Positions 17,628 through 27,052 of a DNA stretch of 64,000 nt are shown one piece after another; within the stretch, counting starts at the first letter, position 1; the number at the start of each line of letters is the position of its first letter. Origin of the DNA: SZUA-35 sp965530755 (lineage in GTDB: Bacteria; Actinomycetota; Acidimicrobiia; Acidimicrobiales; SZUA-35); the NCBI GenBank assembly GCA_965530755.1, contig CBESNA010000009.1, positions 1-64,000 of the forward strand, in the 5' to 3' direction. A model generated the notes under the pieces. The model searched no databases, was not told the DNA's origin, and was given only the letters and a program-made list of their open reading frames with translations. Made by a program: the position numbers and the translations under genes.

Positions 17628-19415
17628 ATGAACTTGCGACAGTTGCAACGACTGCTCGCGTTGTTGTTCGCCTTCGCTCTCATCGCCGCTGCGTGCGGCG
17701 GTAGTGACGATGGCGACGACGGAAACGCCGAGACCGACACGACCGAAGGTGGCGACACCGAGGAAACCACAGCGACCACCGCCGCCGACACCGAAACTGA
17801 AGCTGTCGAAGGTGAGCGCACCTACGGCGGTTCGATCTCGGTCGGCCTCGAGTCGGAGGCCACCGGCCTCAGGCCGTGGGAGGACAGCTGTTCCTCGCCT
17901 TGCTACAACATCATGAACTCGATCCACGACAAGCTGTTCGAGATCGACGGAGACTTCATTCCCCAGCCGTTCCTGGCCACGTCATCTTCTGTGAATGCTG
18001 ATTTCACCGAGTACGTCGTCACGCTGCGCGAGGGTGTCACCTTCCACAACGGCGAAGCCTTGACGGCCCAGACCATCGCCGACATGTTCACCATCCAGCA
18101 GACCGGAGCCGCCTCGGCGGGTGCCATCAGCCAGTCCGGTCTCGAATCTGTCGCCGCGACGGGTGACCTCGAAGTCACCTACACGTTGAACAAGGAGAAC
18201 TCGGCGTTCTTGGCCTTCCTCACCAGAGCGCCGCTCGGCATGGTGTTCGAACCAGGCGCTGCGACCGCTGATCCCACCGGATACAGCAACGAACCAGTCG
18301 GCACCGGTCCCTTCGTCATCGAGTCACGCGATCTCGACAACGCCACCGTCGTCGTCCGCAACGACAGCTGGTGGGGCGTCGATCCAGCCGGCAACCAACT
18401 GCCGTTCCTCGACAGCATCACGTTCCGTCCCATCCCGGACGAGACCACCCGGCTCGACTCGCTGCTCTCGGGCACGGTTCAGGCCTTCCAGACCCTGCGT
18501 CAGGGAACCATCCGTGACGCTCGTGAGGAAGACAGCATCGAACTGCTCGAATTCCAGGGCAACAGCGTCGGCGGCGGCATGTTCAACACGCTCGTCGCAC
18601 CGTACGACGATGTTCGTGTTCGCCGTGGTCTCGTGCAGCTGAACAACCAGGAGCGCGTCATCGACGCTCTCGGCGGCACCGGCATCTCCGTGGCGGGCAC
18701 CCAGTGGTTCAGCCCCGATTCCCCCTGGTACTCCGAGAAGGTCGCAGACGCCTGGCCGAAGTTCGACTTCGATGCCGGCGCTGCCAGCCTCCAAGAGTAT
18801 GTCGACGACCCGACCCGTTCCGACGGCAAGCCCGCCGGCTCCAACATCGAGATCGAGGTGTCGTGTCCGCCGGATCCGACCCTTATCGCGGCAACACAGG
18901 TTGCCGTCGACGTCTACAACGAGACCGGCATCGTCGACACCACGGTCACGAACTTCGACCAGCAGACCCACATCAACAACGCACTCGGTGCGCCGCCGGA
19001 CTTCCTCGGCAGCCACGGTGCTCACTGCTGGCGCTGGAGCTCAGACGATGATCCGTCCCTGAGCATCAACGCCGAAGTGACCCCGCCGAATGCCGCAGTC
19101 GCTGAAGCCTTCGGTGTTCCCGGCGTCACCTCAGCGACGAACTTCTCGAACTGGTCCAACCAGGCAGCGTTCGAAGCTGCTCAGGCAGCGACAAAGACCG
19201 ACGTGTTCGAGGAGCGCTACGCGCTGTACGAAGAAATCATGATGCTGATCGCCGAGGAAGTCCCGATCTGGTACTCGGGCCACACGGCGACCGCATTCGG
19301 CATCGATCCGACCGTCACCGGCCTCAACGGGTGGCATCTGCCATCTGGCGAGCTCGGCGCCGGCATCCCTGCTGTTGAAGGCCGCTGGTTCGAGGTCTCC
19401 CTCGAAGCTGGCTGA
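17628..19415 (+). CDS. Peptide/nickel-type solute-binding lipoprotein (SBP_bac_5)
   Basis: A 595-residue extracellular binding protein. Signal peptide with lipobox LIAAAC (lipidated Cys23), then a D/E/T-rich linker to about residue 60, then the SBP_bac_5 fold (FVVTLREG-type region VVTLREGVTFHNGEALTA, and NEPVGTGPFVIESRD). AAAGGGGAG precedes the ATG. Located between the ATPases and permeases of the same importer. A strong hairpin follows its stop, which would allow extra transcript of this gene. Confidence 0.9.
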   Translation: MNLRQLQRLLALLFAFALIAAACGGSDDGDDGNAETDTTEGGDTEETTATTAADTETEAVEGERTYGGSISVGLESEATGLRPWEDSCSSPCYNIMNSIHDKLFEIDGDFIPQPFLATSSSVNADFTEYVVTLREGVTFHNGEALTAQTIADMFTIQQTGAASAGAISQSGLESVAATGDLEVTYTLNKENSAFLAFLTRAPLGMVFEPGAATADPTGYSNEPVGTGPFVIESRDLDNATVVVRNDSWWGVDPAGNQLPFLDSITFRPIPDETTRLDSLLSGTVQAFQTLRQGTIRDAREEDSIELLEFQGNSVGGGMFNTLVAPYDDVRVRRGLVQLNNQERVIDALGGTGISVAGTQWFSPDSPWYSEKVADAWPKFDFDAGAASLQEYVDDPTRSDGKPAGSNIEIEVSCPPDPTLIAATQVAVDVYNETGIVDTTVTNFDQQTHINNALGAPPDFLGSHGAHCWRWSSDDDPSLSINAEVTPPNAAVAEAFGVPGVTSATNFSNWSNQAAFEAAQAATKTDVFEERYALYEEIMMLIAEEVPIWYSGHTATAFGIDPTVTGLNGWHLPSGELGAGIPAVEGRWFEVSLEAG

Positions 19416-19427
19416 GCTTGACCCGTT

Positions 19428-19456
19428 CCGGGTGGGGGCCGAACGCCCCCACCCGG
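19428..19456 (+). other. Strong hairpin between binding protein and permease genes
   Basis: A perfect 12-bp GC-rich stem (CCGGGTGGGGGC, loop CGAAC, GCCCCCACCCGG) begins 12 bp after the lipoprotein stop. There is no T-run, so it is more likely a transcript-stabilising or partial termination element that raises binding-protein mRNA over permease mRNA, as in many ABC operons. Confidence 0.75.
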
Positions 19457-19514
19457 AGCTGTTCTCATTGACCCATCCCTTTCCTGATCACATCCCGAGA
19501 AAGAAACCACAATC

Positions 19515-20465
19515 ATGGCAAAGGTCCTGGCACTGCGATTGGTCCGCCTCGTCGCCACCCTGCTGGCAGTGTCATTCCTCACCTTCTTCATGACATCGCT
19601 GCTTCCCGGTGACCCGGTGAATGCGATTCTTCCGCCCGATGCTCCTCGTGATGAGGCGACGATCGAACGCATCCGCGAAGAACTGAACTTGAACGACCCC
19701 CTGCCGGTCCGCTACGGACTCTGGCTGAAGGACGCAGTCAGCGGCGACCTCGGGAGGTCCTTCATCACGGATCAACCGGTAGCCGAAACCATCAAGCAGC
19801 GAATTCCGGTCACCGCACAACTCGCCCTCTTCGCCGTCGGCATCGCCCTGCTACTCGCGATTCCGATGGGAATCATCGGCGCTTACAAACAGGGCACGGG
19901 CGCCGATCAGGCAACGTCAGCCGTGGCTCAGGTCGCCCTTTCCATACCGAACTTCATCGTCGGCATCATGCTGATCTGGCTGTTGACCGTGAAGTTCAAT
20001 CTCCTGCCGTCGACCGGCTGGAACCGAGTCAGCGACGGATTCATCGACAACCTTCGCACGGCGATTCTTCCTTCGTTCGCGCTCGCCCTGACGCAAATGG
20101 CGATCTTCTCCCGCCTCCTGCGGTCCGACATGATCGCCACCCTGCAGGAGAACTTCGTCCTGTCGGCGAAGGCCAAGGGACTGACCGATCGCTACGTTCT
20201 CTTTCGTCACGCTCTCCGGCCCAGCTCACTCAGCCTGATCACCATCGCCGGCATCAACTTCGGCGCCCTTCTCGGCGGCACCGTCGTGATCGAGACCGTG
20301 TTCGCACTTCCTGGCTTGGGCTTCCGCTTGATCAACGCCATCAACCAGCGTGACATCATCGTGATCCAAGGCATCACCGTCTTCATCGCTGCGACCTACG
20401 TCGTCGTCAACACGCTCGTCGATTTGCTCTACCTCGTCGTCGACCCACGAATTCGAAGGAGCTGA
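19515..20465 (+). CDS. Opp/Dpp-type ABC permease (DppB-like)
   Basis: A 316-residue permease with six TM helices. TM1 (LATLLAVSFLTFFMTSLLPGDP) ends in the family LPGDP motif. The EAA-type coupling loop is AKAKGLTDRYVLFRHALRPSSL. ALPGLGFRLINAINQRD is the periplasmic signature of DppB/OppB. It forms the membrane channel with the next gene, which starts 5 bp downstream. Confidence 0.92.
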   Translation: MAKVLALRLVRLVATLLAVSFLTFFMTSLLPGDPVNAILPPDAPRDEATIERIREELNLNDPLPVRYGLWLKDAVSGDLGRSFITDQPVAETIKQRIPVTAQLALFAVGIALLLAIPMGIIGAYKQGTGADQATSAVAQVALSIPNFIVGIMLIWLLTVKFNLLPSTGWNRVSDGFIDNLRTAILPSFALALTQMAIFSRLLRSDMIATLQENFVLSAKAKGLTDRYVLFRHALRPSSLSLITIAGINFGALLGGTVVIETVFALPGLGFRLINAINQRDIIVIQGITVFIAATYVVVNTLVDLLYLVVDPRIRRS

Positions 20466-20470
20466 CGTCC

Positions 20471-21460
20471 ATGACCACCACTGAATCGACAGATCCCGGT
20501 TTTCCGAGCGAGCGACTCACGCGCGTTTCCACGGCGCTGGCGATCGACGCAGCGGCGACGACACCGGGCAAGAAGAAGACCAGCATGTTCGGTCTTTTTC
20601 GAGAAATGCCGATCACCGTCAAATTGGCGACGTTGTGGCTGCTCTTCGTGCTCTTCGGCGCCATCTACGCCAAGATCTACGGGTGGACCGGCGAGGTACT
20701 GCCGTTCCCCGACCCCTTCTACCAGGGCTACGACCCGCGAACAGGCATCGAGACCGCCGGCCCCAATGAAGGCCCGTCCGCCGCTCACGTCCTCGGCACC
20801 GACGTCCTGTCTCGCGATTCATTCGCTCGTATCGTCCTCGGCGGGTGGACCTCACTCATCGTTGCGGGCACCGCAGCCGCCTGCGGCGTGATCATCGGCG
20901 GGTTCCTCGGCACCTTCGTCGGCTACGTCAGAGGCAAGACCGAGACTGTCATCATGTCGATGATCGATGTCGTCCTCGCATTCCCGGCGCTGGTGTTGCT
21001 CCTGGCGATGGTGTCGATCTTCAAGGTGCGGAACTTGTTCGTGATCGCCATCGTCATCGGCTTGCTCTCCGTCCCGGCCTACACCCGGGTGGCTCGGGCG
21101 AACACGCTTGCCATCGCCAACCGGGAGTTCGTGCACGCCGCTCAGGCGATCGGCACCAAGAAGTTCAAGATCCTCTTCCGGGAGATCATCCCCAACGTCC
21201 TCCCGACCCTCCTCTCCTACGCTCTCGTTGCTGCTGCCTTCGTGATCGTGGTCGAGGGAACGCTCAGCTTCCTCGGTCTCAGCGTCCAGCCACCAGAGCC
21301 AACGTGGGGCAACATGATCAACGAGGGTCGGAAGGACATCAAGCAGACGCTTCAGCCGGTTCTCTGGCCGTCGCTCGCGCTGTCGTTCACCGTCCTCTCA
21401 CTCAACCAGGTCGGTGACTGGCTCCAGAAACGGGCGGCGTACCGCTCGTCAGCGCTCTAG
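20471..21460 (+). CDS. Opp/Dpp-type ABC permease (DppC-like)
   Basis: A 329-residue permease. The long cytosolic N-terminus is followed by TM1 (LATLWLLFVLFGAIYA), the HVLGTDVLSRDSFARIVLGG signature, and the coupling loop AAQAIGTKKFKILFREIIPN. GLSVQPPEPTWGNMINEGR is typical for DppC. Last gene of the importer operon; the solute-binding gene beyond it faces the opposite way. Confidence 0.92.
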   Translation: MTTTESTDPGFPSERLTRVSTALAIDAAATTPGKKKTSMFGLFREMPITVKLATLWLLFVLFGAIYAKIYGWTGEVLPFPDPFYQGYDPRTGIETAGPNEGPSAAHVLGTDVLSRDSFARIVLGGWTSLIVAGTAAACGVIIGGFLGTFVGYVRGKTETVIMSMIDVVLAFPALVLLLAMVSIFKVRNLFVIAIVIGLLSVPAYTRVARANTLAIANREFVHAAQAIGTKKFKILFREIIPNVLPTLLSYALVAAAFVIVVEGTLSFLGLSVQPPEPTWGNMINEGRKDIKQTLQPVLWPSLALSFTVLSLNQVGDWLQKRAAYRSSAL

Positions 21461-21482
21461 CCACACGGCAAAAGCGTTCCGG

Positions 21483-23246
21483 TCAGATCCGCTCCACGCT
21501 CGACAACGAATGCACACCGTTCCACATCGGGATCAGCGCGATGCCATCCGGGGTGGAGCGAGCGAAGTCGAGTTGGAGTGTCGGATCCGCCGCAACCATC
21601 CACTCGACCCAGTAAAGCCACACGTTCCACGCATTCGAAGTGAACGCCCGCCCCACGTCGGCGGTTGCGTCCTCCACCGCTGACCGATCACCAGCACGGC
21701 GCAGATCAACCAACGCACGATCGAGGGCCGGATCGTTGATGCGGCCGAGGTTGGTCGACAGTGACCCGACGGGCGCTGCCGCCTCGCCGTACCACCACGG
21801 GAACTGGAGATCGGGATGTGTTCCGCCGTGGTTCTCCCACAACAGCAGCTCGAAATCACCGAGCAGCGCACGTCGAGCCAGCTCGCCGCCAGGTACAGCG
21901 ATCACCTCGATCTCGATGCCTCCGCTGTCATCGTCGGTCGGTCCGATCGCTCGGTTGATCATGGCGGCGAGGGCTGTGGCCCGGCCATCATTTTCGCCTG
22001 CAAGTAAGTGCAGCGTGAGCGGCTCGTCCCCGGCACCGATGGCCTCGAGGCAGCGATCGGTCCATCGTCGAGCAGCTGCTTCGTCGAACGGCTCGGCAAC
22101 CGCCGTCTGGTGGTGACCGATCGAGTCAAGGCCGAACGGGCCATCGGCCGGCGTCGCGTCGACACCCAATGCCAAGGCAGCACGATCCACTGCCCGCACG
22201 AGCGCCCGGCGGCAGCTGACCAGAGCGAACGGTTCGCTGTCATTCTCGGCCGGAGCGACCTTGTTAAGAACCAGGTGCACGGTGTCGGCGTAGGCGGCCG
22301 ACTCGACGACGACTGCGTCGGTGTCCGCCAGAATGCCGCGACTGCGAGCATCGGACGTGTGGACCAGGTCCAACTGGCCGTTTTCGAAACCGGCAATCCG
22401 CACTGCCTCGTCAGACAACGCAACGAACTCGATGGCGTCGAGCCTGGGCAGCATCTCGCCAGTGATCCCGTTCTGACCGCGCCAGTACGTGGGATTGCGA
22501 TCCACGAGGAGACTGTTGCCGTTGCCCTCCTCGAACGACACCGCCGAGAACGGACCGAGACCGACAGGGATGCCGGGGTCACCAGTCGGCGAGGCGGCTG
22601 CGATCTCGGCATCGACAACACCCCCGACCCCTGTTCGTTGCGGGAGGTCTGCCAACGTCGTCAGCCAGTCGGCCGAGAACATGTGACCACACGGCGTCTC
22701 CGCAAAGTGGACCGGCAGTGATGCCCACGGGGCCAGCGAGGTGATGGTCAGGGTCTGGCTCTCGGCCCGGACATCATCGATTCCGGCGAGGCCAGGGCCG
22801 GTGAGTGGGCTCTGCCGACAGGCATCGATGTTGACCTTCGCTGCTGCTGCGTCGAACGGGCTCCCGTCGCTGAACACGATGTCGGAGCGCAGACGCCAGG
22901 TGTGAACGGTGTGATCGTTGTTGGCCGTTGCACGCTCGACCAGCAGGCCGACCGTTTCGTTCTCGACGGAAGTGGCGAAGAGCGTGTCGGTGATCGCTCC
23001 GAACACGATGCCGCACGCCGAGTCACAGCTCGTGCGGTAGTGGACCCACGGATTGGCGGGCGAGGTCGCCAGTCCGTACCGGACCATCGGCGCGTCGGTC
23101 GCTGGAGCCGAGGCACCGGGCTCTAAAGGAACGATCGACGAGCTGGTCGTCGACGAGTCGTCTGTGCAACCGGCAGCCAACAGGACAGCGACGACGAGTG
23201 CCCGGGCGAGCGCGTTCGATCGTGCTCGTCCCCTCCCACTGCGCAT
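21483..23246 (-). CDS. Second solute-binding lipoprotein (SBP_bac_5), divergent from family norm
   Basis: A 587-residue lipoprotein: signal ALVVAVLLAAGC with Cys27, Ser/Thr linker, then SBP_bac_5 features such as TVHTWRLRSDIVFSDGSPFDAAA and IPVGLGPFSAVSFEEG. It converges on the importer operon (stop 22 bp past the DppC-like gene) and has no permease of its own, so it probably shares the adjacent transporter or has become a receptor. The mature protein is acidic with many D/E. Two Cys pairs (CDSACG and others) suggest disulfides. Confidence 0.85.
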   Translation of the reverse strand: MRSGRGRARSNALARALVVAVLLAAGCTDDSSTTSSSIVPLEPGASAPATDAPMVRYGLATSPANPWVHYRTSCDSACGIVFGAITDTLFATSVENETVGLLVERATANNDHTVHTWRLRSDIVFSDGSPFDAAAAKVNIDACRQSPLTGPGLAGIDDVRAESQTLTITSLAPWASLPVHFAETPCGHMFSADWLTTLADLPQRTGVGGVVDAEIAAASPTGDPGIPVGLGPFSAVSFEEGNGNSLLVDRNPTYWRGQNGITGEMLPRLDAIEFVALSDEAVRIAGFENGQLDLVHTSDARSRGILADTDAVVVESAAYADTVHLVLNKVAPAENDSEPFALVSCRRALVRAVDRAALALGVDATPADGPFGLDSIGHHQTAVAEPFDEAAARRWTDRCLEAIGAGDEPLTLHLLAGENDGRATALAAMINRAIGPTDDDSGGIEIEVIAVPGGELARRALLGDFELLLWENHGGTHPDLQFPWWYGEAAAPVGSLSTNLGRINDPALDRALVDLRRAGDRSAVEDATADVGRAFTSNAWNVWLYWVEWMVAADPTLQLDFARSTPDGIALIPMWNGVHSLSSVERI

Positions 23247-23257
23247 GAGGCAACAGG

Positions 23258-24682
23258 CTAGGAGCGAGCGGCCTGGTACGGGTCATCGCCGAGGTCGGCC
23301 TGCAGCCGAGCCAGTTCGGTTCGGAGCTCGGTGAGGATGTCGCCGTAGGTCGGATCGTCGATCACGTTCGACACCTCGAGGGGATCGTTGTCGAGGTCGA
23401 ACAGCTCCCACTCGATCGGGTCGATGGGACCGTTGGCACCGGGCTGGTCGAGCGGATCGTTGTAGTAACAGATCAGCTTGTGGCTCCGGGTCCGGACCCC
23501 GTAGTGGGCCGGGCACAGGTGAGCGCCGTCGCGGTGCATCCAGTAGCGGTAGTACATCGACGTCGGCCAGTCGGCTGCCGTGTCACCGCTGAGCGACGGA
23601 GCGAACGACCGGCCCTGCACATGATCGGGCGTGTCGACACCGGCCAGTTCCAGCAGGGTCGGAGCGAAGTCGACGTTGACGATCACGTCATCGTTGATCG
23701 TTCCGGGAACGATCGCCCTTGGATACCGCATGAGGAACGGCATGTTGAGCGATTCCTCGTACATGAGACGTTTGTCGAACCAGCCGTGGTCGCCGAGGAA
23801 GAAACCCTGGTCTGACGTGTAGACCACGATCGTGTTGTCGGCGAGTCCGTCGGCGTCGAGCCGGTCGAGCAGGCGGCCGACGTTGTCATCGATCGACGCC
23901 ACGACCCGCAGATAGTCCTTGATGTAACGCTGATATCGCCAGCTGATTTCTTCGTCGAGGGTGAGACTGGGCGGGACGGTCGCCTTCAGGTCGATGATGG
24001 GGTCGAGGTCCATCATCCGCATCTTCACTGCTTGGATGACATCGGCTCGGCCTGCGAGGTCGTCGCGAAATGTCTCGGGTTCGGGGATGTCGACGTCGTC
24101 GTACATCGTGAAGTGTTGGCGGCTCGGCTCCCAGGTGCGGTGTGGCGCCTTGTGGTGACAGAACAGGGCGAACGGCTGCTCGGCGTGGTGTGCCTGGTGC
24201 CGATCGAGAAATCCCAGGCAATCGTCGGTGATGAGGTCAGTGACGTACCCGCCCCGCTCGACGACGGGGCGAGGTCCGGCTTGGAGCATCACCGGATTGT
24301 GATAGTGACCCTGCCCGGGGAGGACGCGCCAGAAGTCGAAGCCCGTGGGATCGTGGGCAGGACCGTGTCCCAAGTGCCACTTGCCGATCATGCCGGTGCG
24401 ATAGCCGGCCTGCTGGAGCGCCTTGGGGAAGGTCCACAGCGTGTTGTCCATGTGGGTGTCGAGCGTGGTGACACCGTTGACGTGGTTGTAGGTGCCGGCC
24501 AGGATCGCCGCCCGGCTGGGAGTACAGATCGAGTTCGTGCAGAAGACCGAGTCAAACCGCATGCCACCATCGGCGATGCGATCGAGGTTCGGCGTCTCGT
24601 TGATTCGGCTCCCGTAGGCGGAGATCGCGTGCGACGCATGATCGTCGCTCATGATGAACAGGATGTTCGGGCGAGCGTCCAC
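23258..24682 (-). CDS. Type I sulfatase (arylsulfatase family)
   Basis: 474 residues. The metal site begins FIMSDDH (Asp13, Asp14), and the formylglycine signature C-x-P-S-R is present as SICTPSRAAILAGTY (Cys53). GKWHLGHG follows, and CHHKAPH plus YTSDQGFFLGDHGWFDK supply further active-site residues. It needs a formylglycine-generating enzyme encoded elsewhere. No signal peptide, so likely cytosolic. Close to family member choline sulfatases and glycan sulfatases; the substrate is open. Confidence 0.9.
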   Translation of the reverse strand: MDARPNILFIMSDDHASHAISAYGSRINETPNLDRIADGGMRFDSVFCTNSICTPSRAAILAGTYNHVNGVTTLDTHMDNTLWTFPKALQQAGYRTGMIGKWHLGHGPAHDPTGFDFWRVLPGQGHYHNPVMLQAGPRPVVERGGYVTDLITDDCLGFLDRHQAHHAEQPFALFCHHKAPHRTWEPSRQHFTMYDDVDIPEPETFRDDLAGRADVIQAVKMRMMDLDPIIDLKATVPPSLTLDEEISWRYQRYIKDYLRVVASIDDNVGRLLDRLDADGLADNTIVVYTSDQGFFLGDHGWFDKRLMYEESLNMPFLMRYPRAIVPGTINDDVIVNVDFAPTLLELAGVDTPDHVQGRSFAPSLSGDTAADWPTSMYYRYWMHRDGAHLCPAHYGVRTRSHKLICYYNDPLDQPGANGPIDPIEWELFDLDNDPLEVSNVIDDPTYGDILTELRTELARLQADLGDDPYQAARS

Positions 24683-24687
24683 GTCGA

Positions 24688-25242
24688 TCAGCAGTTGCGG
24701 CCAACCAAGGCCAGGAAACGCTGGAGGGCGGGGGCGTCGGCGGCAGTCTCGACGGCCTCCGCAGTGCGTCCACTCTCGGCCAACATCGCAGCGCGAGGCT
24801 CCACGGTGGCCATGGTCTCCTCGATCAGATCATCGGCGAGACCGTGCTCGAGGCCGACGGCGGTGGCGAGATCCCATGCGTGAGTGACCGGATCCCACGC
24901 CACGGCGGCGCAGAGCTCGTTGACGTCCGCCGCCCGGAACCAGAACGGTCCTTTTTGGGAAAGGACACCTTGATGGTCGAGTGCGCCGAGGAGACGATCA
25001 CGGCACTCGTTCCACATCGCGACCGGGTCATCGTTCTCCGGGGACGGGGAGGGAGGCGCCATTTGTCCGGTCTCGGCGATCGTGGCCACGCCGTTGAGGA
25101 CCGAGCACTGATGTTCGAGCAACTGTTTCGCGTTCCAGTCGGTGCATGGCGTCGGCGCGCCCCACTGGTCGGCCGGGACGCGTTGGACCACGGCATCGAA
25201 GGCATAGATGCCCCGGCTCAAAAGACGAAGGTGTTGGCTCAT
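24688..25242 (-). CDS. TIGR03086-type DinB/mycothiol-dependent family protein
   Basis: A 184-residue helical-bundle protein. The N-terminal VPADQWGAPTPCTDWNAKQLLEHQ region is the hallmark of the TIGR03086/maleylpyruvate isomerase N-terminal family, and WDPVTHAWDLATAVG carries the metal-ligand His. Related proteins use mycothiol as cofactor, consistent with an actinomycete. Start chosen at the ATG at 25242 since the longer frame adds an unrelated Cys-rich tail. It begins 5 bp upstream of the sulfatase on the same strand. Confidence 0.8.
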   Translation of the reverse strand: MSQHLRLLSRGIYAFDAVVQRVPADQWGAPTPCTDWNAKQLLEHQCSVLNGVATIAETGQMAPPSPSPENDDPVAMWNECRDRLLGALDHQGVLSQKGPFWFRAADVNELCAAVAWDPVTHAWDLATAVGLEHGLADDLIEETMATVEPRAAMLAESGRTAEAVETAADAPALQRFLALVGRNC

Positions 25243-25332
25243 GTCCGGCGACGTTAGTCGCGAGACGCACTCACCAGCGTTGGCGCCGCACGCCCAGTTG
25301 TGCAACGTTGTGCCGATGATGGGAACCACGAC

Positions 25333-26163
25333 GTGAGCGAGTGGGAGCGAGTCCGATTCGACAAGCCGGCACCCGGCGTCGGTCGAGTCACGCTGACGCG
25401 ATCAGAAGCGGCCAACGCGCAGGACTACCTGATGCTCAGCCAACTGAACGAGGCGTTCGATGTGGCGGCGAAGGACACCGACGTCCGCTGCATCGTGCTC
25501 GCGTCCGAGGGGAACCACTTCTCCTCCGGTCACGACCTCCGCGACGAGTCGGACATCAACGATCTTCCGACGATCGGAACCCAGTGCCATTTCAACGCCG
25601 AGGGTGCCGAGGGCTACATGGCCCGCGAGGCCGAGATGTACATCGGGCTCTGCTGGCGCTGGCGCAATCTGGCGAAGCCGACGATCGCCCAAGTCCAGGG
25701 CAAGGTCATCGCCGGCGGTCTGATGTTGGTGTGGCCGATGGATCTCATCGTGTGCTCCGAGGACGCCACCTTCTCCGACCCCGTCGTTGCCTTCGGCGTC
25801 AACGGGCACGAGTACTTCGTGCATCCCTACGAAGCGGGCGCTCGTCTCGCCAAGGAGATGTTGTTCACCGGGCGGGCCATCACGGCGAGTGAGGCACTCC
25901 AGCATGGCATGGTCAACAAGGTGGTCCCGCGCGACGAACTCGAGGCGGCCACGCTCGAGATGGCCGCACACATCGCGAAGCGGCCGATGATCGGACTCAC
26001 GCTGGCCAAGCAGTCGGTGAACAACAGCCTGGATGCCATGGGCATGTACACCGCCATCCAATCGGCGTTCGGCCTGCACCACGTCGGCCACAACCACAAC
26101 ATGCGCCTCTTCGACAGCCTGGTCGACCCCTCCGGCCTCCAGGTCATTCGAGACGAGGCGTGA
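25333..26163 (+). CDS. Enoyl-CoA hydratase/isomerase family protein
   Basis: A 276-residue crotonase-fold protein. The oxyanion-hole segment is LASEGNHFSSGHDL, and the second is KVIAGGLMLVWPMDLIVCSEDATFSDP. The Glu pair of classical hydratases is not obvious, so it could be an isomerase or hydrolase of the superfamily. GTG 25333 is preferred over an ORF opening at 25300. It is divergent from the sulfatase group and precedes an SDR. Confidence 0.85.
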   Translation: MSEWERVRFDKPAPGVGRVTLTRSEAANAQDYLMLSQLNEAFDVAAKDTDVRCIVLASEGNHFSSGHDLRDESDINDLPTIGTQCHFNAEGAEGYMAREAEMYIGLCWRWRNLAKPTIAQVQGKVIAGGLMLVWPMDLIVCSEDATFSDPVVAFGVNGHEYFVHPYEAGARLAKEMLFTGRAITASEALQHGMVNKVVPRDELEAATLEMAAHIAKRPMIGLTLAKQSVNNSLDAMGMYTAIQSAFGLHHVGHNHNMRLFDSLVDPSGLQVIRDEA

Positions 26164-26177
26164 CACACGTCCACCCG

Positions 26178-26233
26178 TCCCAACCCGAGGCAATGACCCC
26201 CGATTCTGTGGGGCTGGAACCCGAGGTTTGGGA
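26178..26233. repeat. Degenerate palindromic intergenic element (copy A)
   Basis: In the 90-bp gap before the SDR gene, the segment carries AACCCGAGG twice (about 26182-26190 and 26218-26226), a CCCCCGATTCTGTGGGG core and the outer ends GTCCCAA/TTGGGAC. It aligns with the perfect hairpin at 39310-39362 along its length, including the 13-mer AACCCGAGGTTTG, but its arms no longer pair fully. A decayed member of one repeat family. Confidence 0.6.
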
Positions 26234-26253
26234 CATCGCGAGAGGAAGTACGT

Positions 26254-27003
26254 ATGAGTGAGCAGGGGCAGGAGCTTGCGGGGAAGGTGGCGATCGTCAC
26301 CGGATCGTCGAGCGGGATCGGCGAGCAGACCGCGCGCCGCCTCGCCGCGCTCGGTGCGAACGTGGTGGTCAACTCGGCCACCTCGGTCGAGGCAGGCGAA
26401 GCGGTCGCCGCATCGCTGCCGACCGAGTCGATCTACGTCAGGGCCGACATCAGCGACCAGAGCCAGGGCCAGGCCCTCCTCGACGCCACGATCGAACGCT
26501 TCGGCAAGCTCGACATCCTCGTCAACAACGCGGGCTGGACCACCGTCGTCCCCCACCACCACCTCGACGAGCTCACAGACGAGATCTTCGACAAGACCTT
26601 CCAGGTCAACGTCTACGGCACATGGTGGCTCACGAAAGCAGCCATCCCACTCCTGCAGAAGTCCGAGGACGGCAACGTCATCACCATCACCTCGATCGCC
26701 GGCATCCGCCCCGTCGGATCGTCGATGGCGTACTCCATGGCCAAGGCCGCGCTCAACCAGATGACCGAGCTCCTGGCCAAGAGCTACGGACCGGTGCGGT
26801 TCAACGCCGTTGCCCCCGGACTCGTGGCCACACCCTGGACCGAGAGCTGGGACGCGCTCCACGAGGCCGTCGCAGGCAGCGCACCGATCCCGCGTTCGGC
26901 CACCCCGGATGACTGCGCCGAGGCCGTTCTCGGCCTCCTCCGCAATCGTTACACCACCGGCCAGGTCTTCGTCGTCGACGGAGGACTCACCCTCGCCACG
27001 TGA
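26254..27003 (+). CDS. Short-chain dehydrogenase/reductase (FabG-like)
   Basis: A 249-residue classical SDR. Motifs TGSSSGIGEQTARRLA, LVNNAG, catalytic Ser/Tyr/Lys in SIAGIRPVGSSMAYSMAKAAL, and APGLVATPWTESW. Likely NADP(H)-dependent acting on a hydroxyacyl or alcohol substrate; next to an enoyl-CoA hydratase, which suggests acyl-CoA or catabolic chemistry. GAGAGGAAG precedes the ATG. Confidence 0.88.
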   Translation: MSEQGQELAGKVAIVTGSSSGIGEQTARRLAALGANVVVNSATSVEAGEAVAASLPTESIYVRADISDQSQGQALLDATIERFGKLDILVNNAGWTTVVPHHHLDELTDEIFDKTFQVNVYGTWWLTKAAIPLLQKSEDGNVITITSIAGIRPVGSSMAYSMAKAALNQMTELLAKSYGPVRFNAVAPGLVATPWTESWDALHEAVAGSAPIPRSATPDDCAEAVLGLLRNRYTTGQVFVVDGGLTLAT

Positions 27004-27052
27004 GGTCAAGGCCACTTGAATCAGAACCTCGTGGAGTCAGGTCCCCGTTGAA

